Below are positions 46,326-57,840 of a stretch of DNA of 64,000 nt, one piece after another. Position numbers and translations under genes: made by a program. Every line of letters begins with the position of its first letter. Within the stretch, counting starts at the first letter, position 1. The notes below the pieces were generated by a model. It was not told the origin of the DNA and did not search any database. It was given only the letters and a program-made list of their open reading frames with translations. Source of the DNA: Rehmannia glutinosa (taxonomy: Eukaryota > Streptophyta > Magnoliopsida > Lamiales > Orobanchaceae); contig JABTTQ020002621.1 in NCBI GenBank assembly GCA_016081115.2, positions 62,001-126,000 of the forward strand, read 5' to 3'.

Positions 46326-47061
46326 TGTCTGCTGGACCATAGTGCACGCTTGACCATGAATCGTTTTCTTAATCTGTATAAGTATATTACTTAAATATAT
46401 TTATCACGACGCTTGTGGGTGTGTGTGTGAAATCATGCATCATCTCTCACGTGTTTTCATACAACTAAATTTCTCGCATTAACTATATACATATCGCCAC
46501 ACTTGCACACGATCACCCCATCCACCGAGATTTTTGTCTCACCCCTCTTGTTTTCTAACCTTAGAAGATGACTTTGTCGAAGGTTTCGAACCCGCCTTGG
46601 ATTGAATTCTCGTGCTCGCCTATTGGACTTACTTCCTATTGATATCTATGTTCTTTGCCGACTCGCTTTTTATTTTTCTCTTTGTTGGACTCTTTTATTT
46701 TCTTTTGCCATTAATTTTGTAATTTAAGGGCGTAGGACCATTTGACACTTGCCGGTGATATGATGTGCACTTTATTTCCTAGTTCTAGACTGTAAGCTAT
46801 TTGGTTGTTGGGATGTATTTGTAATCGTGTTGTACTTGTAGTTTTCCACTGCTTTAGACCTTGTTTCACTTGGGATTATTGCATCGTTTTCTAGAATGTT
46901 GGGTTTATTTTGTTTAAGTGATTGATCGTCGTCGCGTCGCGTTTGGGGCGTGATATGGTCAGTTACATAGGTCGTTTACAAACCATGGTCATTTATTCAG
47001 ACATAATGTATGTATTTAACTTGATTGAACGAAAGCACTTGGACAAAACTACAAATATTTA

Positions 47062-47470
47062 AGGTGCGATTGGATATACTTTCATTTTGAAATTTTTTAT
47101 TTTGCTAGAAAATAGTGGTGAAAAATATTTTGGGAGAAAAAAGATGAGTTTTGAGAGTATGATTGGATGTGAGATGAAAAAGTAATGATGAAAATTGATT
47201 TGTTTTAAAAATAGTAAAATAATGATTTGATGTGATTGGTAGTTAGAAATGTGTGAGTGAGTAAATAGTGAAATTTGTGGGAAATGTGTAATAATGATTA
47301 GTTCTTTGTGAAAAAATGTGTAGACGTGATTGGTAAAAGAAAAAGTGAGAAAAAGTGAAAATGAGAGAATAGTATATTTTCTCAAATTTTTCATAAGCAA
47401 TCGCATGTTTGGTAAAAAAACATTCTCCAATGGAACGAAAATGAAATCTCGTTCATATCCAATCGCAGCC
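47062..47470. mobile_element. Tourist-type MITE, GGTGCGATTGG family
   Basis: 409 bp, TTA on both sides (47059-47061 and 47471-47473), ends AGGTGCGATTGGATAT and ATATCCAATCGCAGCC. The same family occurs twice at 57445-58247. It lies in an intron or at an exon edge of the Ulp1-like gene. Confidence 0.88.
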
Positions 47471-47479
47471 TTACCTTTT

Positions 47480-47617
47480 ACCCAATTTTGTGTACCATTT
47501 GTTGAACTCCTTTAACTTGGCAGCGTCAACCTTTTGGATTAGGATAGGAATCGAGTTGTCCATAAACATTCTTGGTTTCAATTCGTTCGTATATGGAGAT
47601 GATACGAACTGTGAAGG
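47480..47617 (-). pseudogene. Ulp1-like gene, exon part beyond the hAT insertion
   Basis: Translation on the minus strand gives FVSSPYTNELKPRMFMDNS and then LIQKVDAAKLKEFNKWYTKL. The reading continues across the hAT element into 50786 and above (EDAPIEASKRVRM), so the transposon landed within this exon. The exon's downstream end is near the MITE at 47470. Confidence 0.72.
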
Positions 47618-50600
47618 CAGGGGCGAAACTATGTTATAATGAAGGAGGCCCCGCCTCTCCCAAAAAAAATAAATTTTTAAAAAAATCTATTGGGCCGAAC
47701 CTTTCTGCCGCTCCTTTGTAAACAATATATCAATAAACTTTGGCCCCCCATTCTATATCAATTAACATAAACGTATTGAAAAAGAAAGTTTTTTTTAAAA
47801 AAAAAAAGAGTAATGGGCTTTGGGCCCAATGTTATGCCAATTAGTAAAATCTATTGATAAAGCAAGTTAATCAAATCTTATTCTATACCTAGCGGACGGG
47901 ACGACGGTTGATATTGAAATATTACTACAGAGAACAGAGTAAAAACGATAGTAAGTTTATGTTAATTCATTGATTCAAAAATTAATTTTTGGCTTTTGAT
48001 TTGGATATTTTGGTGCTATTTTTGTGATATGTGAACAGTTTTAGGTTAAAATTTCAAGCCCTCGTTAGTATAAATCAATTTTTATTTTTTATTTTTTATT
48101 TCTAATAGATTATTGATATATTGAGATTAGTTATTGAGATTGAAGTAATTTTAATTTTTTGGGTATCACTTTTGATTGGCCTATACTCCTCTGTAGATGA
48201 AGACACAAAAAATCGATGTATTCTTCAAAATAAAGAACATTGAAATTCCTACATCTCAACCACATCCATCTACAAATATTGATTCTGTGAATTCTGAGAG
48301 TCGTCCTACAAAATCTTTGAGAGTTGAAGTCAACGGAAACTTTGATATTCAATCATTAGAACGTGGTCCAAGATTGCGACGACCAATATGGGTGTATCCA
48401 ATTGAAAAACGTGATGTAGTTCGAAGAGCTTATATTATAGTCGGTCCATATCAATGTATACTTTCACAGTATCCAAAATCTGGAGAAAACCATCCGTGTA
48501 GTTTTCAGGCATCATGGTTCAAGCTTTCCCCGTCTTGGTTGGTATATTCTCCTAGTGTAGATGCAACATTTTGTCTTCCATGCTATGTATTTCACACTCA
48601 AGATGGACCTTCGCGGCTAGAAGCATTTACTACTACTGGATTTCGATCATGGAAGAAAGTAAGAGATGAAAAAAATTGTTCATTTCTGGCACATATTGGA
48701 AAAGATCTCATTTCACCTCATTGAAATGCTGAGAAAACATGTGCCAATCTCATGAATCAACAGTCACATATTGTACAAAGTATTACGAAGTTCACATCTC
48801 AAGAAGTTGCTGAAAATAGACTTCGCTTGAAAGCTTCAATTGAGGCAACTAGATGGCTTGCATTTCAAGGATGCTCTTTTAGAGGTCATGATGAGTCTAT
48901 AACATCAATCAATCGTGGAAATTTTTTGGAACTATTGAGTTTCATAGCCTCTTACAATGACAAAGTAGCAGAAGTTTTGGATAAAGCTCCAAAACATGCA
49001 TCGTACACATCACCAAAAATACAAAAACAAATTTGGCATGTCTTGGCAACTAAAGTCAAGAATGCCATTCGAGAAGATATTGGTGATGCCAAATTTTGTA
49101 TTATTGTAGATGAAGCTCGAGATGAATCTAAAAAGGAGCAAATGTCAATTGTACTAAAATTTGTTGACAATGATGGCTATGTACAAGAACGTTTTTTTGG
49201 GCTTGTTCATGTTAAAGACACTATTGAATCAACATTAAAAGAAGGTATTTTTTCTGTCTTATCACGCCATTCCCTTGATGTTCAGAATATTGGGGGACAA
49301 GGTTATGACGGCGCAAGTAATATGCGTGGAGAATGAAATGGATTGCAAGCATTAATTTTAAGTGAATGCCCTTATGCTTATTATGTTCATTGTTTTGCAC
49401 ATCGCTTAGAATCGCACTAGTTCAGACAAAAAGAAGTTAGCCATGTCTATCGCTTTTTTCACCAAGTTGAATTCTATTATCAATATCGTTGGTGCCAGTG
49501 TAAGCATAATGACCAATTGAAAGTCGCTCATACGATCGAACATTGCTCATTTACTTAGCATTAATGAATTAGAAAGTGGGAAAGGGCTTAATCAAATTGG
49601 TTCATTACAAAGCGCAGGTGATACTCGTTGAGTTCTCATTTGAAATCTATATCCACTTTGATAAAGATGTTTAGTGCAACATGTGAAGTTTTGTTGAATA
49701 TTATTGAGGATGGAACTACATATGCTCAATGTGGAGATGTCGATGCACGACTTATGAGGTGATAACTTCATTTGAATTTGTTTTCATTTTGCATCTTATG
49801 AGAAAAATCTTGGAGATTTCTAATATGCTCTGTCAAGCTTTGCAACTTCAATCTCAAGACATTTTGAATGCAATGCATCTTGTGTCATCTGCGAAGTTGC
49901 TCATTCAGAATTTGAGAGATGATGGATGGGCTGAATTAGTTGCGAATGTGACATCATTTTGTGAAGCAGTTAATATACATGTGCCAAATTTTGATGATTA
50001 ATATCTTGCAAGAAGAGGGATTATACGCCATCAGCAAGATGAAATTATAATCGGGCATCATTATAGAATTAATATTTTCAATGCAGTGATAGATTCTCAA
50101 TTGCAAGAATTAAATAGCAAATTCAGTGATAACACAGTGGAGTTGATCATACTTAGCTCGGCACTAGATCCAAGAGAGATGTTGATATCATTCAGGATTG
50201 ATAACATTTGCAAGTTGGTAAAAAAGTTTTACCCAAAAGACTTTGCAGAGCATGAAATGCTACAATTAAGAATGCAATTTGAGTATTTTGATCATGTGCG
50301 GCAACTTCCAGATTTTGGGACATTGACAACTATTTCTGATTTATGTCAATGGTTAGTCATAACTAGAAAATCAGAAATCTATCCTCTTGTGTTTAGAGTG
50401 ATAACTCTTATTCTCACCCTTCCAGTGTCGACAGCTACTAAAGAGCGATCGTTTTCTGCTATGAATATAGTCAAGACCACACTTCGAAACAAGATGGAAG
50501 ATGAGTTTCTTACAGACTGTTTGCTAGTATATATTGAAAAGCAAATTGCACAAAAATTTAGTATAGACTCACTTATAGATGATTTTCGTGATATGCAAGA

Positions 50601-50777
50601 GAGATGCTCTAAATTTTAATATATTTGAATTGTAATTATGTATTTTGGGATGTTTAATGGTGAGTATTGACGTTGTATTTGATGTTATATAATATATTTT
50701 GAATTTTATTATTATATAAAAAAATATTTGATCTTCTAATTGTTGGCCCCCCTAGTCGAATCCTGGTTCCGCCCCTG
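47618..50777 (+). mobile_element. hAT transposon, Tip100-like
   Basis: 3160 bp with a perfect 8-bp TSD, TGTGAAGG (47610-47617 and 50778-50785). Inverted ends CAGGGGCGAAACTATG and TCCTGGTTCCGCCCCTG. It contains a single broken transposase gene on the plus strand. The CAGGGGCG ends and TTF-type zinc finger are those of the Tip100 group. Confidence 0.95.
48197..50619 (+). pseudogene. hAT transposase (TTF zinc finger, DUF4371, dimerisation domain)
   Basis: ATG at 48197. A TTF-type zinc finger follows (WFKLSPSWLVYSPSVDATFC with LPCYVF) up to a TGA at 48722-48724. The same frame resumes through the catalytic core (48752-49336): IIVDEARDESKKEQM and GQGYDGASNMRGE, then a TGA. It continues to HCFAHRLES and a TAG near 49420. 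The region 49420-49730 is shifted, and the rest reads in another frame, ending with the hAT C-terminal dimerisation motif TATKERSFSAMNIVKTTLRN and a stop at 50617-50619. Without the breaks the protein would be about 800 residues, usual for the family. Two clean nonsense codons plus a few frameshifts point to moderate age. Confidence 0.93.
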
Positions 50778-50785
50778 TGTGAAGG

Positions 50786-52799
50786 CATTCTAACTCTTTT
50801 ACTTGCCTCTATGGGAGCATCTTCAATTGTTTTGTCTCTTCGATCCTCTTTTATATGTCTTTCTTATTGTCCTAGTTTTCTTTTGTATCTGCACCACATC
50901 AATATTTTGTCGTTCACGCTAACCCTCCTCACCAACACCCACCCCCACCAATATTTCAACCATTTTTTTCTAAAACCTTCTCCTTAGTCACATTTGATGC
51001 TACATCAACTTCCCGATCAACTGTCATATCAATTTCCTCATCATGCATAGGCGGAGGAGAAAAAGTTTAGTGCACATTCTCGTTATGCATAAAGGCGGAG
51101 GAGAAAAAGTTTAGTGCACATTCTCGTTATGCATAAGGCGGAGAAGAAATTTTTTGATGCACATCCTCGTTATGCCTATGAGAAGAAGGATCTCGATGCC
51201 TCATCTCTAAGATGCTCTCCACTTTTCGATCTAATGCATTAACTTTCTCGATCAATGCTAAAATGACATCTAAAATATGTCTTCCTGTGATAGGAGCAAT
51301 AGGTCGACTTGAGTGGAAGACGTCGGAAGAGGTTGACGCACATCCTATAAGATAAAACATAAATCATAACTCAAGTAACTATATTACATTAACGAATTAA
51401 AAAGTGCAATACAAAATTTTATATGCTTACTTCATTTTGTTGGGATGATCTCGCTGTGTCACCCAAAATATCCTGAGGTGATACCCCTTCTCTCTGGTTT
51501 GGTTGGGTGTTCTCAGAGTCGTTATCACCAAAAAACCGTATGTATTCCAATAATTTCTCCTCGGGTGAAGGAGTCAAATGCGCATACACTTTAACCTGAT
51601 GATTTTTTAAATGAAATAATTTCAAAATCTAAACAAAATATAATTTCTGTCATGAATAACGATTATGGTCATTTAATTTCGACCAAAGTTGTTTATAAAC
51701 ATTTGTATGATTATTTAACTAAAAACAACCCAACTCAAAAAAACGACTTTAGTCGAAATTAAAAAAAAACTGATTTTAATTTTTTTAAATAGTTAGAGTA
51801 CTCACATTTGAATCCAAGATATCAGAAATATAATTTTGCCCATGTGTCAAGCTTGATTTCCAATTCAGCATCCTTGAAATTTTGTCCTTTGTCATAGATG
51901 CTTGAAATAAGTTGGCTATACTCGGAATCTGGCTCATATGCCCATACCTTGAAAAAATAAATAATATAAGTAATAACTTACTAATCAACTTGAGAAAATA
52001 TATCAACTAACCAAATAAAAAGTTCAATAATTTATTTTACCTGTATAGCCAATGGAAATCTATATAAAGTGTATGTTTCGGCGGAAAGATTTCTAAACTT
52101 TCTCACGAATCCAACTTTTGTGTGATTAAAATATTTCCGGCCCCAAGGGTATGAGTTGAACAACTCAAGATCGCCAACTAAATCTAAAACGTTTATCTCA
52201 ATCGATGTAGCTTTCTCCTTCGCTCTCAAGACACTCTCATAAATAAGTACTAATCCCAACTTGTATTTATCTTCATCGTCCTCTACCCTCTCCAACATTG
52301 TCAATTCTAATTCTCCCACTGACACAATTTTATGTGCATTAAAATATTTTTTGCTAACCTATTCTCACCGGAAAAATTGCCTATATACTCCTCTTCATTC
52401 CTAAATTTCAATCTGGTAATGAGAGTGAATTCTCTCAACGAGAAACAAGCTTTAGATGAACCACCAAAAGAGAACCAAATCTCATCTTCATCTTCTATCC
52501 CAACTACGTCTTTTTGGATGATCCTCCAAACCAATAAAAAATTCACTAGTTTGCCCAAAAATTTAAGTTCCTTATTCATGTAATGAAAATTTGCAAAAAA
52601 AGAACTTAACAACCTTATATTCATCGGTCAATCTATTAAATACTTTCCCAAAACTTTCCAAGTTACATCGAACTGACACTTTTGCATCACACCAAAATTT
52701 AGGATCTATAACATAATTCATTCTGCAATTACATAAGATCATATCAATAAAAACAGATTCAGGTTCATAAAAAAACATTGTTAAAGAAACACGACCCAA
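50786..52799 (-). pseudogene. Ulp1-like MULE gene, DUF1985-like N-terminal part
   Basis: Read from 52799 down: PKFWCDAKVSVRCNLESFGK, KELKFLGKLVNFLLVWRII, DEIWFSFGGSSKACFSLREF, TLITRLKF. This is the DUF1985-type pattern (W-F--GG----S--EF-LITGLK). A further block (52325-52032), LELTMLERVEDDEDKYKLGL and LDLVGDLELFNSYPWGRKYF, continues it. It ends LYRFPLAIQ at a GTAAAA donor. Later exons are at about 51955-51790 (IPSIANLFQASMTKDKI), 51620-51430 (VYAHLTPSPEEKLLEYIRFF) and 51350-50786 (RHILDVILALIEKVNALDRK, then repeats). Together with 47480-47617 and 41742-42491 they form one gene, opposite to the transposase. Frameshifts and stops are present. The intron at 51640-51780 carries the CGAC motif. Confidence 0.8.
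51040..51180. repeat. Tandem repeat of about 46 bases in a Ulp1-like exon
   Basis: Three copies of GGCGGAGGAGAAAAAGTTTA followed by GTGCACATTCTCGTTATGCA, encoding NENVH-TFSPPP on the minus strand. The first two are almost identical. Confidence 0.88.
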
Positions 52800-54251
52800 G
52801 TCGAATGTAATCGATAATACTCGAAATCCTCCAGAATGGCTGGTAATACCACTTAAGGGCGGAATATACGAAGAGTCCTTAAATTCGACGCGACCAAATA
52901 TAATAAAACCAATTTTCCAAAACTAGGTCCAATTTAAGTTTGAAAGAAATATTCACTCGCTTGCAGTTAACTGTAATTGAAGCAAAACTACCAATCATAT
53001 TGTCACCCACTCAATCATAGTTTTAGCACATCAACCTATCAAAACAACAAACTAGACACTTTCCGCCAACTTTAGGTGATATGGGTTTAGTTGTAATTTT
53101 GAACTTTGAAAAACCATTTCCACTTTCTTATCCAATAATAATACAACATATGAAGTATATCTTACAGAGCACACTTCATTGTATACACCACATCTTTAAA
53201 TCCAATAAACAATCTTAACATTCACTGTTTAAAATTGATTACTGCAAATTTCTCTCGATTTTATAATGTTTTCAGTAGAAATAATTTCAGTCAATCCTAG
53301 ATATAAATAAGATAATGGGATTAATACAAGTACTACCCTCCAGGTTTAGCAAGCATGAAAACTTAAAAGCTAAAAGTTCATTTCTAAGTAATGAGGATAG
53401 TACATATTAAAAAAAGGCCTTTCAAGAGTTGAATAGATTTCAAATCTACCCCTGAGGTTTATCCTAATTACAAAAATCTCTAGTTATCTTTCAAACTTAC
53501 AAATTTCTCCTTAAAGTTTGTATTTAATTAACAAATACCACCCCTCTTGACACCTATTGAGGGTGCAATTTTGTAAGGTAAAAACAAACATCAGGGGGTA
53601 TATGTAATTTTAAAAGATAATTAGGTTTTTTTTGTAATTAGGTCAAATCTCATTGGTGGTTTTTGTAATTAACCATAATTTATTAGGTACTAAATCAACA
53701 TTGAAAACCTGCCTAGATATAAGAATAAAGGGGTTCTTGAAGTTTAAATGCACAAACTTAAAAGTGTAAAGGAAATCAAATATTCAAATAATTTTTCATA
53801 GCTGAGTATATTTTTCTTCTGACAATGCATATCAAAGTCAAGTATTATTACTCTCTTCATCAACCACATCTCACTTCAAAGTAAAAACACTGACTAAACA
53901 ATCAAAAAATATCCATTTTAAAAAAAAAAAATTGATAGGGTTTATTTCTTGTTTCAGAGACAAAAGAAAGGCTTAACTAATACAACAATTACCTGAAATG
54001 GGGCTTCACTGAAGCAGAACGGCGTGAAATGGGTCTTCACTGAAGAAGGGTTTCACTTTGGATTAAGGTTGTCTGGCGCAAAAAGGAAGAAGAAGAAAAC
54101 TGGACAAGAAAGAGAAGAAAGAAGAGAAGACGAAGACGAAGAGAAGACGTGAAAGAAGATGAAATGGGTAAAATAGGGTTTATCAAAATCTGTAATTTTT
54201 CTTTTTTTTTTAATTGGGTCAATGGTCAAATAGGCCAATGAGGCCCAAACT
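52800..54251. other. Upstream region of the Ulp1-like gene
   Basis: No gene seen. 54045-54165 is strongly purine-rich on the plus strand (CT-rich on the minus strand), like a 5' leader of the minus-strand gene. A CGACCCAAGTCG-like motif is at 52788-52800. It includes a MITE at 53425-53680. The outer end of the Mutator-like element should be near 54200. Confidence 0.4.
53425..53680. mobile_element. AGGGATAATTAC-family MITE, decayed
   Basis: Contains CTACCCCTGAGGTTTATCCT, TAATTACAAAAATCTC and, inverted, GGTTTTTGTAATTAACCAT. Order and spacing are as in the copies at 19001 and 24172. End coordinates are approximate. Confidence 0.65.
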
Positions 54252-54689
54252 TAGAGAGAGCGTGGGGCGGGGAATCATTCTCGGGGATCCGCCGAACGGG
54301 GTGGGGATTCTCAAATTTTCTCGTGGGGACGGGACGGGATCATACTCTCGCCCGCCTAGTTCTCGGAGAACGAATATTATATATAATATAATATTTTAAA
54401 TATATATAATATATTATAAATATATACTGATTAAATATAATAAAATGACAAAAATATTTAATTTATTTTATTAATTAGTGTTTTATTAGTTATTTTATAT
54501 AATTTATATATTTAAAAATGGTTATTTTTTAAAAAATATTATTTTTTTGCAAAAAAAAATAAATTGAAACGGGACGGGGATGGAGAGAATTTTTCCCCGT
54601 TTGTCTCACGGGACGGGACGGATTCCCGCGGTCGCGGGAACGGGGATGGGGATGGCTCCCGATTCCGCCCCGCCCCGTTGACATCCCTA
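54252..54689. mobile_element. hAT-type MITE
   Basis: 438 bp, flanked by CCCAAACT and CCCAAATT (7 of 8 match). The right end is GTTGACATCCCTA, the left TAGAGAGAGCG. Both sides carry GGGGCGGGGA-type GC-rich stretches around an AT-rich core. Confidence 0.84.
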
Positions 54690-54697
54690 CCCAAATT

Positions 54698-55903
54698 ATA
54701 TGTAAATCGGGTTGCCAGGCTATATTTGCTAGTTTCCACATATGCTCAGTCACTCACAACTCACGAGTACTAGAGTGTAATATTTCGATACATAATAATA
54801 CAAATGTCTGTGCATCAAATTAAAGTAAAGTTTAACAACCCAAATATATGTATACCAAACGTAGTATTTATATTACCAAAGCTCCTATCCTAATAGCTCA
54901 CTTTGCATCTTTGTCCTCTTGTAGTCATCTTTCAAACATTTAAGGGAGAGATTGTCAGAGCGTCCTTAACTGTGGGATGAGATCTCTTGTTCGCTTTCCA
55001 TCTATTTTATTACATCGGATGAATGACATATTTCTTAAGATGATGTACGCCACAATTTTACCATGTAATTTCATCCAACATATAAAATGGGGATGGGAAT
55101 AGGAAAAATAGAACAAGAAATCTCAATATAAGTCTTGTATATATGGAACATGGAAGTAATTGTCGATTGAGACGATTGTCAAGCAAGCTAGAAACATACA
55201 CGTATAAAAACAAACATGTATGTCATTTGTAAGGATCATAACTCGAGCACTCGAAATAGATCATGTAATTTTATTTTTCCTAGTTCTTCATTTTCCTTAG
55301 TCTAGTCTAGAATTTGTTTGCTCCTTCAAGGCAAGTTAGTATACAATTGGGTGCACGGAGGCGTGTCGTGATTCGAGATGTGATTTATGCAAATCACACC
55401 AACAAGATAATGGCAAATATAAATGACACTGACAGAAAATAAAAATACACAGAGATTTTATGCAGTTCGGCAAAATCCGCCAACATCCACGAGAGTTTCC
55501 GTTCTTTACTAAATAACGAATTTTCCGGTACAAGAAAAATACACCCTTTGAGTTTCATGGACCAAACTAATGAATATAAGACTCGTACAACCACTTTATT
55601 AGCTATCAAAGAACACTCTTCCCAACCCCTTTTGTATTGCCCCAAGAGAAAAATACCCCGAGTATTTTCCCGCACTTATCACAATTTATCTCACACAAAT
55701 TGATCACCTCAAGTACCTACACTCTGTTTTTTTCTCTTTTGATTTCTCTTGGTTGGTGTGTTTTTCTCCTCCTCCCTCAAGCCCTTTTATAGGCATATAA
55801 ATATAGCAATTCACATAAGAATATTTTCAAGCCAAATTCAATTTGGCACCTTGTTTCAACTTTGGAAAAAAATGGCAGCCCCCTAAGATTGACCAATTGT
55901 GTT
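54698..55903. other. Intergenic, no gene seen
   Basis: AT-rich. 55425-55600 contains CACAGAGATTTTATGCAGTT followed by CGGCAAAATCCGCCAACATC, which resembles a repeat common in plant genomes, but I cannot name its element. 55725-55760 is T-rich. Confidence 0.4.
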
Positions 55904-55922
55904 TGGTGGGGGGGAGGGGGGG
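55904..55922 (+). other. Polypurine tract-like G run
   Basis: A G-rich purine run (GGTGGGGGGGAGGGGGGG) directly before a TG, as expected at the left edge of a 3' LTR. Confidence 0.5.
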
Positions 55923-57428
55923 CTGCTACCTAATGATATGTGTAAATATAATGCATTTAATGATTTATTTTGATAAATATTTGATGCATTTGCACGTATA
56001 TTTAGTATATTTTACTTAGTTTCCTTAGAAGGGCATGATACTGCGTATCCTTGTAATTTTTACAGAAAATAGAGCTAAAATAAGAAGATATCAGTAGGAC
56101 GGCCTGGACAAGAATGACAATACGAAGAGACGATCGAATACACGAAGAAAACGATGAAAAGAAATCACACGGTTAGCCCATGTGGATTCACACAACCGTG
56201 TGAATAGTACTCGTGTGTTTTTACACACCCGTGCAACTTATTCGAGGGAAGAATTTTAAAGACGAAGTACAAGACCAGACCGTGTGAAATTACACAGTCA
56301 TGCGAAATGTTTGGACCAAAAATAGAGACAAAAACCACTTACACGGCTGCCCATGTGATTCACACGACCGTATGGTTTGTCCTGCGTCTGACTTTGTTTA
56401 CTAATCCTGTCGAGACTCTACCAGTGATCTCTCAAAATATCTAAAAAAGAGAGACAAAGCTTTGGACGATGGAATCATTGAATGTACATCTCCATACATC
56501 AAAATACACCAGGGTTATACAAATCTATATACTTATGAGAGGAAGACACTACTCAACAAAGAACACATAAGACCTTTCGTATCTACGAAAGCACAAGGGT
56601 TCAAGGTTGGGAAGAAGGATCCATCCTGAGAAAAATGGTTCTATCTTTTTAGTTTAAATCTCTTGTTTGTACTTAAACAATGTCAAACTATATGATTTCA
56701 ACTTTGTCTATGAATTTGTTGTCAAATATGTCGAGGTAATCATTCTGATCTTAGGGTATAATCAAAACTGTGGATTCATGTTAAATCTATATTGATTGTT
56801 TTCTGAATTGATTTTTGTGTTCTATTATATGAATTCAAATGATTGTTTCTTGTAGATTATATGTTCAATAATTTGCATGTCATATTTGTTAGTTCATAAT
56901 TCGGGAGATGAGTTCTAACAAACGAAATCGAATTCAGACATAAACAGGTATAGAGTCGGGAGGCTTAAACTATTTGTGGGGATTACTTCAATTCAAAGAT
57001 CTTTTGGGAGTTGAGTAGGGATGCTAGCAATTGATAATAATCAACAGTTTTATTTGCTTTGGGAGAGGAATAAATTAATTTAGGAATTGAATCCATAGAT
57101 ACACTTAAACTGGTCTTGATAAAATATTAATTGGATTTAATATTGAAGAAACATGTTGAGATTATGTGTCTAGAGTTGCTTTCGTATTTGTTGAAAACTT
57201 GTGGAGTTCGGGTCTTTAAAAATTTAGATATTTTATTTTACTTGATAATTTAGGATTGATTTAGATAAATAAATAACTTGTGATTTTCGAATGCTTCAAT
57301 AAGATTTAAATACGATATTTACTATAGTCTAAGTGTTTCGTATTCAATTTCTGAGGAATACGGGATTTTTCGCTGCTATCTGCTAACTACAATGTACACT
57401 TGCAGTTTGGTGAAAAAAAATTCACGAC
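55923..57428 (+). repeat. Gypsy-type LTR candidate
   Basis: Starts at TG just after the G-rich tract and ends around GACCACCCAACA (57428), about 1.5 kb. Contains repeated CCGTGTGAAATTACAC / CACACGACCGT motifs at 56165-56375, which are typical of LTRs of some Ty3/gypsy elements, and TACACTTGCA near its right end. No internal domains remain to the left, and no TSD was found. The boundaries are uncertain. Confidence 0.5.
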
Positions 57429-57444
57429 CACCCAACAGTCCTTA

Positions 57445-57838
57445 GGCTGCGATTGGATATGTTTTTGCTGGGAATTTTATTTTATTTTTTATGCTAGAAA
57501 TATAATAATGATAAAATTTTCTAGAGAAGATTTTTTTTTAAATGTGATTGGATATGAAATGAAAAAATAATGATGGAAAGTTGATATGATATATAAATAT
57601 GAAAATAATGATTGATATCTAGAAATATCTGAATTGATGAATAGTAGAGTTTGTGGAAAGATGTGTTATATTGATTGGTATTTGATGGTTTTATTTAAAA
57701 ATAAGTATATGTAATTGATGGAAGGAAAAATTAAAGTGGGTGAATAGTGTTTTTTTCAAGAAGTTTCGTTTCTATTCACATTTTTTATCCAGACATTTTT
57801 ACTAGCAAAAATGTCCTAAAATCTTTACGATCACAACC
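57445..57838. mobile_element. Tourist-type MITE, GGTGCGATTGG family (tandem copy 1)
   Basis: Preceded by TTA (57442-57444). Begins GGCTGCGATTGGATATG and ends GATCACAACC, a decayed inverted end. It directly abuts the next copy. Confidence 0.78.
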
Positions 57839-57840
57839 TT

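Larger units (their letters stand above)
42652..46955 (-). mobile_element. Long non-coding unit, probable solo LTR (copy B)
   Basis: 4304 bp with a perfect TSD, TGGTC (42647-42651 and 46956-46960). On its own strand it begins TATCACGCCCC (TG changed to TA) and ends GGGGCCTCACA. It is homologous along its length, in reverse, to 5775-10030, for example around 46440-46540 against 6177-6300. No genes or internal LTRs are seen. It sits in an intron of the Ulp1-like gene. The best reading is a solo LTR from a family with exceptionally long LTRs; a gene-less retrotransposon derivative is the alternative. Confidence 0.82.

Noticed and set aside
47618..50777. Domesticated hAT gene (ZMYM1-like host gene)
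   Set aside because: Intact inverted ends and TSD plus nonsense codons show an ordinary decayed transposon.
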